Below are positions 1 through 7,155 of a stretch of 8,314 nt of DNA, piece after piece. The notes below the pieces were generated by a model, which saw only the letters and a program-made list of their open reading frames with translations, had not been told where the DNA came from and made no database searches. Position 1 is the first letter of the stretch; every line of letters starts with the position of its first letter. This DNA is from RGIG4074 sp964459165 (GTDB lineage Bacteria > Bacillota > Clostridia > Christensenellales > Borkfalkiaceae). The translations under genes and the position numbers were made by a program. The DNA lies in contig CAYWKM010000060.1 of the NCBI GenBank assembly GCA_964459165.1, forward strand, positions 1-8,314, read 5' to 3'.

Positions 1-24
1 AAGGAAAAGGCGGTGCGATAAAAA

Positions 25-1437
25 TCAGCCGTTCCGACGAGAAAAAAAGTCCTTTTCCGCCGTTTCCGCGAAGCACTCCGCATCGGCTCTTTCGCAGACG
101 AGCCCGTCGTAACCGAAGAGGGCGAGCGCACTTTTCGTCGCCTTCCCGATACACACGAATTTTTGCCCTTGCGGAGAAAAATCCTTCATAACCTCCTTGA
201 CGGCGGACGCGGAGGCAAAAGCGACGTAATCGGCGTTCTTCATCTTTTCGACGGCGGAAGCCCTTTTCCCTTCGTTCACCTTCATGCGATAGACGACGCG
301 CTTTTCCGCATTTTTTAAACCTTCCAAAGAAGATCTCTCCTCGCCTAAGCACAAGAGAATCCTATCCGTTGAGGAGACGGGAAGTTCTTTTACCAACGTT
401 CCGCCGTCCGCCTCGGAAGGGATAAAATCCGCTCTTATTCCGTATTCATAGAGGCATTCCGCCGTGGAAGCGCCGATACAGGCGATCTTTATCCGAGAAA
501 GCGAACGGACGTCGAGCCCCTCCTCTCTCCAATTTTCAAAGAAATATTTCACTCCGTTGCGCGAAGCAAACACGATCCACGAAAAAGTTTCAAGGTCGGA
601 AAAACGAGCGGACGCCCGTTCCGCCTCGAAAAAAGAGCAATCGATCCCCTTGCTTCCAAGGGAAAAAAGAACCTTTTCCGCAAATTCTTTTGTACCCGTG
701 ACAGCGACTCGATACGGAACGTCGGGAGAAAAATCGTATCTGACCGCATCGCCCGCTACGATGACGCAAGGGGAAGACAGATTTTGTTCCCTCACTTTTT
801 CTTCAATATCGACAAGAGCCGCTTTTACGACGCGCTGATTCTCCCGCGTGGCGTTCGAAACGACGGCGCAGGGAGTTTCTTTATCTCTGCCGTTCCTCAT
901 AAGCGTTTCGACGATTTCGCCCAATCGGTTTAATCCCATGAGAAAGACGAGCGTACCGCTCGCCTTTCCGAGAGCCGCGATATCCCGATTCAATTTCCCG
1001 TCGGAAGAAGATGCGGTCATCACATGAAAGCTCCTGCTCACGTTCCTATATGTGAGGGCGATACCGGCGTTCTCCGGCGCGGAGAGAGCGGAAGAAACGC
1101 CGGCAACGATTTCAAAAGGGATATGCTCCCGTTTCAGAGCGAGAACCTCCTCGCCCCCTCTGCCGAAGACGAAGGGATCGCCCCCTTTCAAGCGAACGAC
1201 GAGGCGACAGGATTTGCCTTTTTCAACGAGCAAATCGTTGATTTCCTCTTGTTTTGCGCTCGGTTTTCCGCAACGTTTGCCGACATAGATCTTTTCCGCA
1301 GAAGATTTGATTTCGGATAAAAGGGACTCGTCGATCAGGCTGTCGTAAATTACGCAGTCCGCCTGCCGTAACAATTTCAATCCTTTTACCGTTATCAGAT
1401 CTCTCCCCGTACCGGCACCTACCAAACACACGCTCAT
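25..1437 (-). CDS. cobA-hemD: Fused uroporphyrinogen-III C-methyltransferase / uroporphyrinogen-III synthase (CobA-HemD)
   Basis: This is a two-domain cytoplasmic enzyme of 470 residues. The N-terminal half (about 1-235) is a SAM-dependent tetrapyrrole methylase that methylates uroporphyrinogen III at C2 and C7 to give precorrin-2. It shows the SAM loop VGAGTGRDLITVKG (6-19), the family signature VRLKGGDPFVFGRGGEE (81-97), GIALTYR (125-131) and FLMGL (165-169). The C-terminal half (about 241-465) fits uroporphyrinogen-III synthase, which cyclises hydroxymethylbilane with inversion of ring D. HemD sequences are poorly conserved, so that half is assigned from its length, its two Rossmann-like segments (VAVTGTK, IVFASRNGV, FASASAV) and the known clostridial fusion. 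The ATG overlaps the hemC stop as ATGA, with GAGGAG 5 nt upstream (1443-1448), which fixes the start. It is the last gene of the operon visible here. Only 24 nt follow its TGA, with no recognisable terminator, so more genes may continue leftward. Confidence 0.94.
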   Translation of the reverse strand: MSVCLVGAGTGRDLITVKGLKLLRQADCVIYDSLIDESLLSEIKSSAEKIYVGKRCGKPSAKQEEINDLLVEKGKSCRLVVRLKGGDPFVFGRGGEEVLALKREHIPFEIVAGVSSALSAPENAGIALTYRNVSRSFHVMTASSSDGKLNRDIAALGKASGTLVFLMGLNRLGEIVETLMRNGRDKETPCAVVSNATRENQRVVKAALVDIEEKVREQNLSSPCVIVAGDAVRYDFSPDVPYRVAVTGTKEFAEKVLFSLGSKGIDCSFFEAERASARFSDLETFSWIVFASRNGVKYFFENWREEGLDVRSLSRIKIACIGASTAECLYEYGIRADFIPSEADGGTLVKELPVSSTDRILLCLGEERSSLEGLKNAEKRVVYRMKVNEGKRASAVEKMKNADYVAFASASAVKEVMKDFSPQGQKFVCIGKATKSALALFGYDGLVCERADAECFAETAEKDFFSRRNG

Positions 1438-2255
1438 AGCAACTCCTCAACCACGCGGAAAATCGTCCGTTCGATCTCCTCTCCGCTGCACGCTGTTTTG
1501 ATTTTTCTTCCTCTCCACATGGCGCGGACGACGACGCCCCCCTCTTCTTCTTCGATATAACAGGCTACGCATTCGCCGCAGTCGGCTTTAATCCGACGAA
1601 GAAAACGCCTTTCATTTTCAAAGGCGAAACGGGCGGAGAGGTTATCCTCGATATCGATTTTCTTTCCTTTTAACGCTTCTACGGCGATAATTCCCTGACA
1701 CGCCGCCGGTATCATCTCGTCCGCCGTGAAGGTCTTTACCGTAAGGCCGTCCAAGTCGGGACGAAGGCGGTTGATCCCCGCTTTTGCGAGAATCACGCCG
1801 TCGAATTCGCCCTTTCGCACCCTTTCGATTCGACTGTCTATATTCCCCCTGATAGGAAGAACTTCGGCGTTTTTATAAAGGAGCTCCGCCTGAACTTTTC
1901 TTCTTAAAGAAGAAGAACCGATTTTAATCCGTTCGTCTTCGCAAAATTCCCGTCTCGCGATCAGACAATCGTAAGGCTCTTCGCGCGCGAGCGTCGCGAA
2001 GACGCGGAACGAAGATTCGAGCTCGCACGGCATATCCTTAGCGGAATGGACGGCGACGTCGCCCTCGCCGGACAAAAGCTTCCCTTCGATCTCCTTGACG
2101 AAGAGCCCTTTCCCGCCGATTTCTCTCAAAGGCTGCTTTGTATGCCTGTCGCCCGCCGTAGATACGACGACGATTTCTCCCTCGCCCAAAAGGCGTTTTA
2201 CCTGTTCCGCCTGACAGAGGGCGAGACGACTCCCCCTCGTAAGTATCTTCGTCAT
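1434..2255 (-). CDS. hemC: Hydroxymethylbilane synthase (porphobilinogen deaminase)
   Basis: HemC polymerises four porphobilinogens into hydroxymethylbilane, using a dipyrromethane cofactor bound to a cysteine. The 273-residue protein has the N-terminal TRGSRLALCQAEQV (6-19), STAGD (32-36), GGKGLFVKEIE (48-57), HSAKDMP (70-76; Asp74 matches catalytic Asp84 of E. coli), GSSSLRRK (113-120), LPIRGNIDSRI (133-143) and ACQGIIAVE (185-193). The cofactor-attachment site aligns to Cys226 in ADCGECVACY. The Pro and Gly/Ala that usually follow (as in GGCxxPxGA) are replaced by Cys229 and Cys232, giving CxxCxxC. Domain 3 is short: 47 residues follow Cys226, against about 71 in E. coli, and the whole protein is roughly 40 residues shorter. 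The start is an ATGA overlap with the sirC stop, with AAAGGAG 8 nt upstream (2264-2270). Its product is the substrate of the next gene's HemD domain. Confidence 0.96.
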   Translation of the reverse strand: MTKILTRGSRLALCQAEQVKRLLGEGEIVVVSTAGDRHTKQPLREIGGKGLFVKEIEGKLLSGEGDVAVHSAKDMPCELESSFRVFATLAREEPYDCLIARREFCEDERIKIGSSSLRRKVQAELLYKNAEVLPIRGNIDSRIERVRKGEFDGVILAKAGINRLRPDLDGLTVKTFTADEMIPAACQGIIAVEALKGKKIDIEDNLSARFAFENERRFLRRIKADCGECVACYIEEEEGGVVVRAMWRGRKIKTACSGEEIERTIFRVVEELL

Positions 2256-2839
2256 AATCGCATCTCCTTTTCGATCTCTTCGATCCTCTTCCCGTCGAGC
2301 GAGAGGGAAAGAATTTTTTCAAAAACGCTCTTTCTCTCTGTCGGCGGATAATTCTTTTTGACTTTTTCCCGCAAAGCTCCGAGCGTCTCGACCGCGCGGT
2401 CGATATCGTCGGGGAGGCTCTCTTCTATCTTATTTCTTATATATTTTGCCGCCACGGGACTTTTACCGTTTGTGCTCACGGCGACGCATACGTTTCCTTT
2501 CACATAGACGGAGGGAAAAATAAACGTACAATTTTCCTTGTCGTCCACGCTGTTGACGGGAATTTTCCGCCTCTTACATTCGTCGGCGATCGCTCGGTTC
2601 AAGAGGGGATCGTCCGTCGCGCATACGACGACCGCCGCGCCGTCAAGGTCGCAAAAATCAAACGCTCCCCTCTTCAAAAAAAGCTTTAACGAATAAAAAT
2701 CGGGCAGAAAATCTTTTGCGCAGACTGTGACTTCCGCCTCAAAAGAAGCGAGTTTTTCCGCCTTTTCCAACGCGATTTTGCCGCCGCCGACGACGATCGC
2801 CTTTTTCCCTTTTAATTGAACGAACAAAGGAAAATACAT
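2252..2839 (-). CDS. Precorrin-2 dehydrogenase (SirC / Met8p-like)
   Basis: This enzyme oxidises precorrin-2 to sirohydrochlorin with NAD+. The 195-residue protein has the typical start MYFPLFVQLKGKKAIVVGGG, whose nucleotide-binding GGGKIALEKAEKL lies at 18-30. Also visible are VCATDDPLLNRAI (72-84), the NSVDDKENCTFIFPS stretch (96-110) carrying the conserved Asp of the CysG-B/Met8p family, and STNGKSPVAAKYIR (122-135). A small helical C-terminal domain follows. Its length matches stand-alone SirC proteins; whether it also chelates metal, as Met8p does, cannot be read from sequence, and no separate chelatase gene is in the window. The ATG directly follows the hemA TGA with no gap. Its SD, GGGGAGG (2845-2851), lies inside the last codons of hemA, so the two are probably translationally coupled. 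It works directly after the CobA domain encoded two genes downstream. I leave the symbol blank because sirC, ylnF and cysG-like names are used inconsistently. Confidence 0.94.
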   Translation of the reverse strand: MYFPLFVQLKGKKAIVVGGGKIALEKAEKLASFEAEVTVCAKDFLPDFYSLKLFLKRGAFDFCDLDGAAVVVCATDDPLLNRAIADECKRRKIPVNSVDDKENCTFIFPSVYVKGNVCVAVSTNGKSPVAAKYIRNKIEESLPDDIDRAVETLGALREKVKKNYPPTERKSVFEKILSLSLDGKRIEEIEKEMRL

Positions 2840-3955
2840 TCATTCCTCCCCTTTCAAAATCCCCGTCAGAAGCCTTATAAAACTTTCAAAATCCGAAGCG
2901 GGGTTTTCCGCTTTGGCTCTTAAAAGCCTCCTTTCGATCTCCTCGCCGAACTTTTCTTTGAGCAAGGGGAGATACGCCACGACGGAGCGATAAGCCATAT
3001 TTTTATAGAGCTTTTCCATCTTCTCTTCCAAGATCTCTTGGGCGGAAGCGAGCTCTTCCCTTTTAATCCGTCTGTTTCTTTCCGCCCACGCCGCAAGATC
3101 TTCCATCGTGGCGAGAGAATTGCGCTCTCTCACCCTCCCGTCGATATCGGGAGGAGAGGCGAGATCGATAAAATATTTGCCGGAAATGCCCCTTCGTTCG
3201 AGTTCGCCCGCCGTGACGGTAAAATGCGGACAGGAAGTGACGCTTATCACGTAATCGCATTCGGCGATAACGTCGTAGCGATTCCGATAATCCGTAAGGC
3301 GAATGCGATCCGATGAAACGCTTTCAGAAAACGCCGTGTTATGCGAGCGAACGGAACCGTAGAGTTCAATCCCCTCTTTTGCGATCAGATTTTTCATAAC
3401 GTCTCTTCCGAGCTTGCCCGTTACGCCGATGATGAAAACCTTTTTCCTCTTTTTTTTATCGGCGAAGACGATATTCGCGGCGAGCGTCGCGTAAGAGAGG
3501 GGCGTGCGCGTCAAAAGCGTTTCGCTCTTCACGCTCTTGCCTCCGGCGAGAGCCGCCTGAAAGATCATCTCCGCGTCGGCGTTCAACGTGCCGCACGCTT
3601 CCGCCAAGAGGAACGCTTCCCTCGTCTGCCCGAGGATTTCCGTTTCTCCGAGGAGCATGGAATCCAGCCCCCCGCAGACGAAAAAGAGATGTCTCACCGC
3701 CTTTTTTCCCTCGTAACGCATGATGTATTTTTTTACGTCGTCCACGTCGCCGCAAAAAGACACGAAAAGGGAGAGTCCCTCCTCCTTATCGCCGTCAAAA
3801 TACATCTCGGTGCGATTGCAAGTATGGAGCAGCACGCAAAAGGAAAGCTTGCCTTTCGCGCGTTTCAGAAGTTCCCTCTTCCTTTCCTCGTCGAAATATA
3901 TTTTATGTCGCGCCTCGTCGGGCGCGGTCTTATAACTGATACCGATACAATCCAT
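2840..3955 (-). CDS. hemA: Glutamyl-tRNA reductase
   Basis: HemA reduces glutamyl-tRNA(Glu) to glutamate-1-semialdehyde with NADPH, the committed step of the C5 route. The protein has 371 residues, somewhat shorter than the common 400-450. It opens with MDCIGISYKTAPDEAR. The catalytic thiol is Cys46 in LLHTCNRTEMY (42-52), matching the TCNR motif, and GLDSMLLGETEILGQ (96-110) is the conserved second motif. The NADPH domain follows with VFIIGVTGKLGRDVMKNL (173-190), in which the usual GAGEMG-type turn is replaced by GVTGKLG. A helical dimerisation region occupies about 285-371. The start is bracketed: an in-frame TAA lies 12 nt upstream (3965-3967), so no longer form is possible. The 32-nt gap after hemL contains no recognisable Shine-Dalgarno sequence, unlike the other genes of the operon. 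HemL, which channels its unstable product, is the gene just upstream. Confidence 0.95.
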   Translation of the reverse strand: MDCIGISYKTAPDEARHKIYFDEERKRELLKRAKGKLSFCVLLHTCNRTEMYFDGDKEEGLSLFVSFCGDVDDVKKYIMRYEGKKAVRHLFFVCGGLDSMLLGETEILGQTREAFLLAEACGTLNADAEMIFQAALAGGKSVKSETLLTRTPLSYATLAANIVFADKKKRKKVFIIGVTGKLGRDVMKNLIAKEGIELYGSVRSHNTAFSESVSSDRIRLTDYRNRYDVIAECDYVISVTSCPHFTVTAGELERRGISGKYFIDLASPPDIDGRVRERNSLATMEDLAAWAERNRRIKREELASAQEILEEKMEKLYKNMAYRSVVAYLPLLKEKFGEEIERRLLRAKAENPASDFESFIRLLTGILKGEE

Positions 3956-3987
3956 AATAGCACATTACAAAACATCGATGAAACTTT

Positions 3988-5247
3988 TTAAGCGTGAAAG
4001 ATACGCTCGACGACGCGGCACGTCCTTTCGATATCCTCGTCGGAATGAGCGAAAGAGACGAACATCGCCTCAAACTGAGACGGCGCGACGTAAATCCTGT
4101 TTTCGAGCATTTGCGAAAAATACCGACGGAAACGTTCCAAGTCGCTTTTTTGCACATCGGCGAAACGCTCTACCTTTTCTTCCGTCATAAAGGGACTCAA
4201 AAGCGATCCCGCGCGATTGACCGCGATCCCCGCCTTTTGGTAAGCGGCTTCGATTTTTTTCGCCTTGTTTTCGATTTCCGTGTAAATGGAAGGATTCTCT
4301 CTTAAAATTTTCAGCGTGGCGACGCCGGCTGCGACCGAAACGGGGTTTCCGCTCAACGTACCCGCCTGATATACGCCGCCGACGGGTGCGACGCAATTCA
4401 TGATCTCTCTCCTTCCGCCGTAAGCGGCAAGGGGCATTCCTCCGCCAACGATCTTACCGAATGTCGTCAAATCGGGCGTAACGCCGTAAAGCTCCTGCGC
4501 CCCGCCATAGGACAAACGGAAGCCCGTAATGACCTCGTCAAAGAGGAGGAGCGCGCCGTACTTTTCGGTAATCTTCCGCAAAAAGGCGAGAAAGCCCTCC
4601 TTCGGCGGAACCACGCCCATATTGGCGGCGACCGGCTCGACGACGACGCAGGCGATGCGTTCTCCCTGCGAAAGAAAGAGCTCTTCCACCGATTGCTCGT
4701 CGTTATATTCGGCAAGAAGGGTATTTTCCACATACCCTTTGGGAACGCCCGCCGAATCGGGAAGGCTATCCGTGAGCGCTCCGCTGCCGGCTCGGCACAG
4801 AAGCCCGTCGCTGTGACCGTGATAACAGCCGACGAATTTAACGATTTTATCTCTTCCCGTAAAGCCCCTTGCCACGCGGACGGCGCTCATGACCGCTTCC
4901 GTTCCCGAAGAAACCAATCGAAGCATTTCCACCGAGGGAACCGCTTCGGCGATCAGCGAAGCCAACTCGTATTCCCCCTCTGTCGGCGCGCCGAACGAAA
5001 GACCGTTCTCCGCCGCCCGTTTCACCGCATCGATCACTTCTTCCCTCGCGTGACCGAGAATCAGCGGTCCCCATGAGCAGACGTAATCGATATACTCGTT
5101 TCCGTCCACATCGTAAATTTTGTCCCCTTTGCCCCTCTGCATAAAGACGGGCGTGCGTTTCACCGCGCGGAAAGCCCGCACGGGAGAATTGACCCCGCCC
5201 GGTATATACCGTTCGGATAAATAAAACAGCTCCTCAGACTTCGTCAT
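3988..5247 (-). CDS. hemL: Glutamate-1-semialdehyde 2,1-aminomutase
   Basis: HemL is a PLP enzyme that isomerises glutamate-1-semialdehyde to 5-aminolevulinate. From the chosen ATG the protein has 419 residues. It begins [20 protein letters not shown], typical of the family, and includes [15 protein letters not shown] (113-127), the YHGHSDGLL segment (142-150), DEVITGFR (237-244) and the PLP-binding lysine Lys265 in [12 protein letters not shown] (261-272), followed by [13 protein letters not shown] (296-308). The frame extends 8 codons further to a GTG at 5271, but that start has no family support. The ATG at 5247 overlaps the hemB stop as ATGA and has AGGGGA 9 nt upstream. HemL acts between HemA and HemB, which are encoded on either side. 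The family is close to other class-III aminotransferases, but the motifs and the operon make the call firm. Confidence 0.96.
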   Translation of the reverse strand: MTKSEELFYLSERYIPGGVNSPVRAFRAVKRTPVFMQRGKGDKIYDVDGNEYIDYVCSWGPLILGHAREEVIDAVKRAAENGLSFGAPTEGEYELASLIAEAVPSVEMLRLVSSGTEAVMSAVRVARGFTGRDKIVKFVGCYHGHSDGLLCRAGSGALTDSLPDSAGVPKGYVENTLLAEYNDEQSVEELFLSQGERIACVVVEPVAANMGVVPPKEGFLAFLRKITEKYGALLLFDEVITGFRLSYGGAQELYGVTPDLTTFGKIVGGGMPLAAYGGRREIMNCVAPVGGVYQAGTLSGNPVSVAAGVATLKILRENPSIYTEIENKAKKIEAAYQKAGIAVNRAGSLLSPFMTEEKVERFADVQKSDLERFRRYFSQMLENRIYVAPSQFEAMFVSFAHSDEDIERTCRVVERIFHA

Positions 5248-6221
5248 AACGCCGTTTCCCCTGAAAGCCACTCGGCGACGTCGAGCGCATGATACGTGAC
5301 GACGACGTCCGCTCCGGCTCGGCGCATGGAAATGAGATTTTCCAACACGATGCGTTCTTCATCGAGCCACCCTTTTTCCGCAGCCGCCTTAACCATGGCG
5401 TATTCCCCGCTGACGTTATAGACGACGATGGGAAGTTTGAAACGGTCGGCTGCCTCCCGAACGATATCGAGATAAGAGAGAGCGGGCTTGACCATGACCA
5501 TATCCGCGCCCTCTTCGATATCCGCTTCGATTTCTCTTAAAGCCATTCGGCGATTCGCAGGATCCATCTGGTAGGTTCTCCTGTCGCCGAAAGCGGGAGC
5601 CGACGAAGCCGCTTCGCGGAAGGGAGAATAATAGCCGGAGGCGAATTTTGCCGAATACGCCATAATCGCCACCTCCCGATATCCGTTTTCGTCGAGCCCC
5701 TTGCGGATCGCCGCTACCCGTCCGTCCATCATATCCGACGGCGCAACGATATCCGCGCCCGCCTTCGCCATGGAAACGGACATTTTTACGAGGTACGGGA
5801 GCGTTTCGTCGTTTAAAATTTTACATCCGCACACGACGCCGCAATGACCGTGCGAAGTATATTCGCACAGACACACGTCCGCGACGACGAGAAGCCGTTC
5901 GTCGAGCTCCTTTATTCTCCTGATCGCGCGCTGAACGACGCCGTCGTCGTTATAAGCTTCGGACGCGACTTCGTCCTTTTTATCGGGAATCCCGAAAAGG
6001 AGAACGCCCGCCACGCCGCTTTCGGAAACGCGCGCAATGATTTCTTCCAGCCGATCGACGGTGTAACGATACTGCCCTTTTAAAGATTCGATTTCTTCCT
6101 TTTTGTTTGTTCCTTCGCATACAAAGATCGGATAGATCAATTGCTCGACGCAAAGCCGCGTTTCGCATACCATATCGCGCATTTTTTCGCTTGAACGCAA
6201 TCTCCTCAATCTCTTTATCAT
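5244..6221 (-). CDS. hemB: Delta-aminolevulinic acid dehydratase (porphobilinogen synthase)
   Basis: HemB condenses two 5-aminolevulinates into porphobilinogen. The 325-residue protein is full length. It carries the zinc-type cysteine motif [14 protein letters not shown] (115-128), with Cys117, Cys119 and Cys127, so a Zn-dependent rather than Mg-only active site is expected. The two Schiff-base lysines are Lys192 in [16 protein letters not shown] (187-202) and Lys245 in [12 protein letters not shown] (241-252). The substrate-binding segments [13 protein letters not shown] (218-230) and [11 protein letters not shown] (266-276) are present. The ATG start is supported by GGAAAGGAAG (6230-6239), 8 nt upstream, and by the family-typical N-terminus [14 protein letters not shown]. 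It is the first gene of the operon, about 46 nt downstream of the predicted transcription start. The 3' end overlaps hemL by 4 nt. Confidence 0.97.
   Translation of the reverse strand: MIKRLRRLRSSEKMRDMVCETRLCVEQLIYPIFVCEGTNKKEEIESLKGQYRYTVDRLEEIIARVSESGVAGVLLFGIPDKKDEVASEAYNDDGVVQRAIRRIKELDERLLVVADVCLCEYTSHGHCGVVCGCKILNDETLPYLVKMSVSMAKAGADIVAPSDMMDGRVAAIRKGLDENGYREVAIMAYSAKFASGYYSPFREAASSAPAFGDRRTYQMDPANRRMALREIEADIEEGADMVMVKPALSYLDIVREAADRFKLPIVVYNVSGEYAMVKAAAEKGWLDEERIVLENLISMRRAGADVVVTYHALDVAEWLSGETAL
5257..5262 (-). promoter_or_regulatory. Ribosome binding site of hemL
   Basis: AGGGGA read on the minus strand lies 9 nt before the ATG at 5245-5247, inside the 3' end of hemB. It decides the hemL start in favour of this ATG over the in-frame GTG 24 nt further upstream. 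Confidence 0.7.
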
Positions 6222-6273
6222 ATTCGATACTTCCTTTCCGCAAAAAGCGGTTATACGATCAATGATTTTCTAT

Positions 6274-6302
6274 ATTATACCATAAGGAAGAAAAAAACGA
6301 AA
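6274..6302 (-). promoter_or_regulatory. Predicted sigma-A promoter of the hem operon (extended -10)
   Basis: On the minus strand a perfect TATAAT (6274-6279) is preceded by TG at the extended -10 position (TGGTATAAT, 6274-6282). The matching -35 position at 17-bp spacing (6297-6302) reads TTTCGT, a poor match, as is common with extended -10 promoters. An A8/T8 tract at 6311-6318 falls at about -44 to -51 and could act as an UP element. The predicted start is near 6267, giving a leader of about 46 nt. That is too short for a cobalamin riboswitch, and I see no riboswitch motif there. Confidence 0.7.
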
Positions 6303-6374
6303 GAGAATTGAAAAAAAACTTTTGTCCGTCGATAGATTTCCTTCTTTCACGAATCGCTCTCAAAAACATTTTTC

Positions 6375-6403
6375 TTGACTTTCCCTCCTTTTTTTCTTAT
6401 AAT
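6375..6403 (+). promoter_or_regulatory. Predicted sigma-A promoter of tcdA
   Basis: TTGACT (6375-6380) and TATAAT (6398-6403) are separated by exactly 17 bp. This is a near-consensus vegetative promoter, reading away from the hem operon. Transcription would start near 6410, leaving a leader of about 23 nt that contains the AAGGGA ribosome binding site (6421-6426). The high match suggests strong, constitutive expression. Confidence 0.85.
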
Positions 6404-6432
6404 GAATATACTCGAAAAAAAAGGGAATCGTC

Positions 6433-7155
6433 ATGGAACGAAGCGAAAGAGAGAAAAAACTGAAAAATGCGAGAGTCGCGATCTTCGGAATAGGCGGCGT
6501 AGGCGGTTACGCGGCGGAAACGCTCGCGCGAAGCGGCGTGGGAACGCTCGATCTGATCGACGACGATAAGGTATGCCTCACCAACGTCAACCGCCAGATT
6601 TTCGCCACGAGCAAAACGATAGGAAAATACAAGACGGACGCGGCGAAAGAACGTTTAAAGGATATGAATCCCGATATTACGATTAACGATTACAAAATTT
6701 TTTATATGCCCGATACGGCGGCTTTGTTTGATTTTACAAAATATAGTTACGTCGTCGACGCGATCGACTCGGTAAAGGGAAAAATCGAACTCGTCATGCA
6801 GGCTGCTTCCTGCGGAACGCCGATTATCAGCTGTATGGGCGCAGGCAACAAATTGGACGCTTCCGCCTTCCGCGCGGCGGATATTTATTCGACGAACGTC
6901 TGTCCGCTCGCCAAAGTGATGCGCCGCGAATTGAAAAAGAGAGGCGTAAAGAGCTTAAAAGTTATCTATTCCGAAGAAAAACCCATCGTTCCCGCGGAAG
7001 ATATGGCGATCAGCTGCCGCGCCCATTGCGTTTGTCCGCCGGGAACGAGAAAATGCACCGTAAGGAGAGCCATCCCCGGAAGCAACGCGTTTGTCCCCTC
7101 TGCGGCGGGAATCCTGCTCGCGAGCGAAGTGATCAAAGATATCTTAAACGCTTAG
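6433..7155 (+). CDS. tcdA: tRNA threonylcarbamoyladenosine dehydratase (TcdA/CsdL, E1-like ThiF family)
   Basis: TcdA uses ATP to dehydrate N6-threonylcarbamoyladenosine at position 37 of ANN-decoding tRNAs, forming the cyclic ct6A. The 240-residue protein is a single ThiF/MoeB-type adenylating domain. It shows the Rossmann turn GIGGVGG (19-25), LIDDDKV (41-47), NVNRQIFA (51-58), KYKTDAAKER (65-74) and DAIDSVKGK (109-117). The middle carries CPLAKVMRRELKKRG (157-171). A cysteine cluster (Cys195, Cys199, Cys201, Cys208) precedes RRAIPGSNAFVPSAAG (211-226), as I recall for clostridial homologues. It may bind zinc or form a thioester or disulphide. The start is the only ATG available: an in-frame TGA lies at 6403-6405, overlapping the -10 box. 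The usual 15-20 residues before the Rossmann strand, with an FSR..LxG-like motif, are therefore missing. It has its own promoter and no functional link to the divergent hem operon. Confidence 0.92.
   Translation: MERSEREKKLKNARVAIFGIGGVGGYAAETLARSGVGTLDLIDDDKVCLTNVNRQIFATSKTIGKYKTDAAKERLKDMNPDITINDYKIFYMPDTAALFDFTKYSYVVDAIDSVKGKIELVMQAASCGTPIISCMGAGNKLDASAFRAADIYSTNVCPLAKVMRRELKKRGVKSLKVIYSEEKPIVPAEDMAISCRAHCVCPPGTRKCTVRRAIPGSNAFVPSAAGILLASEVIKDILNA

Noticed and set aside
28..56. A7 run near the 3' end of cobA-hemD as a possible frameshift site
   Set aside because: It lies just before the natural stop, there is no downstream frame to enter and no stimulatory structure, so slippage would have little meaning.
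3341..3991. A 216-codon plus-strand open frame antisense to hemA
   Set aside because: It lies entirely opposite hemA, which has firm family motifs. Its translation is low-complexity and charged, and it has no ribosome binding site or family feature. It is a shadow of the coding strand.
4467..5076. Several overlapping open frames on both strands inside hemL
   Set aside because: All coincide with the hemL coding region, whose motifs and active-site Lys265 are clear. These frames are by-products of codon composition.
6222..6280. Cobalamin riboswitch in the hem operon leader
   Set aside because: The predicted leader is about 46 nt, far below the roughly 200 nt needed, and no B12-box-like sequence was seen on the relevant strand in the whole intergenic region.
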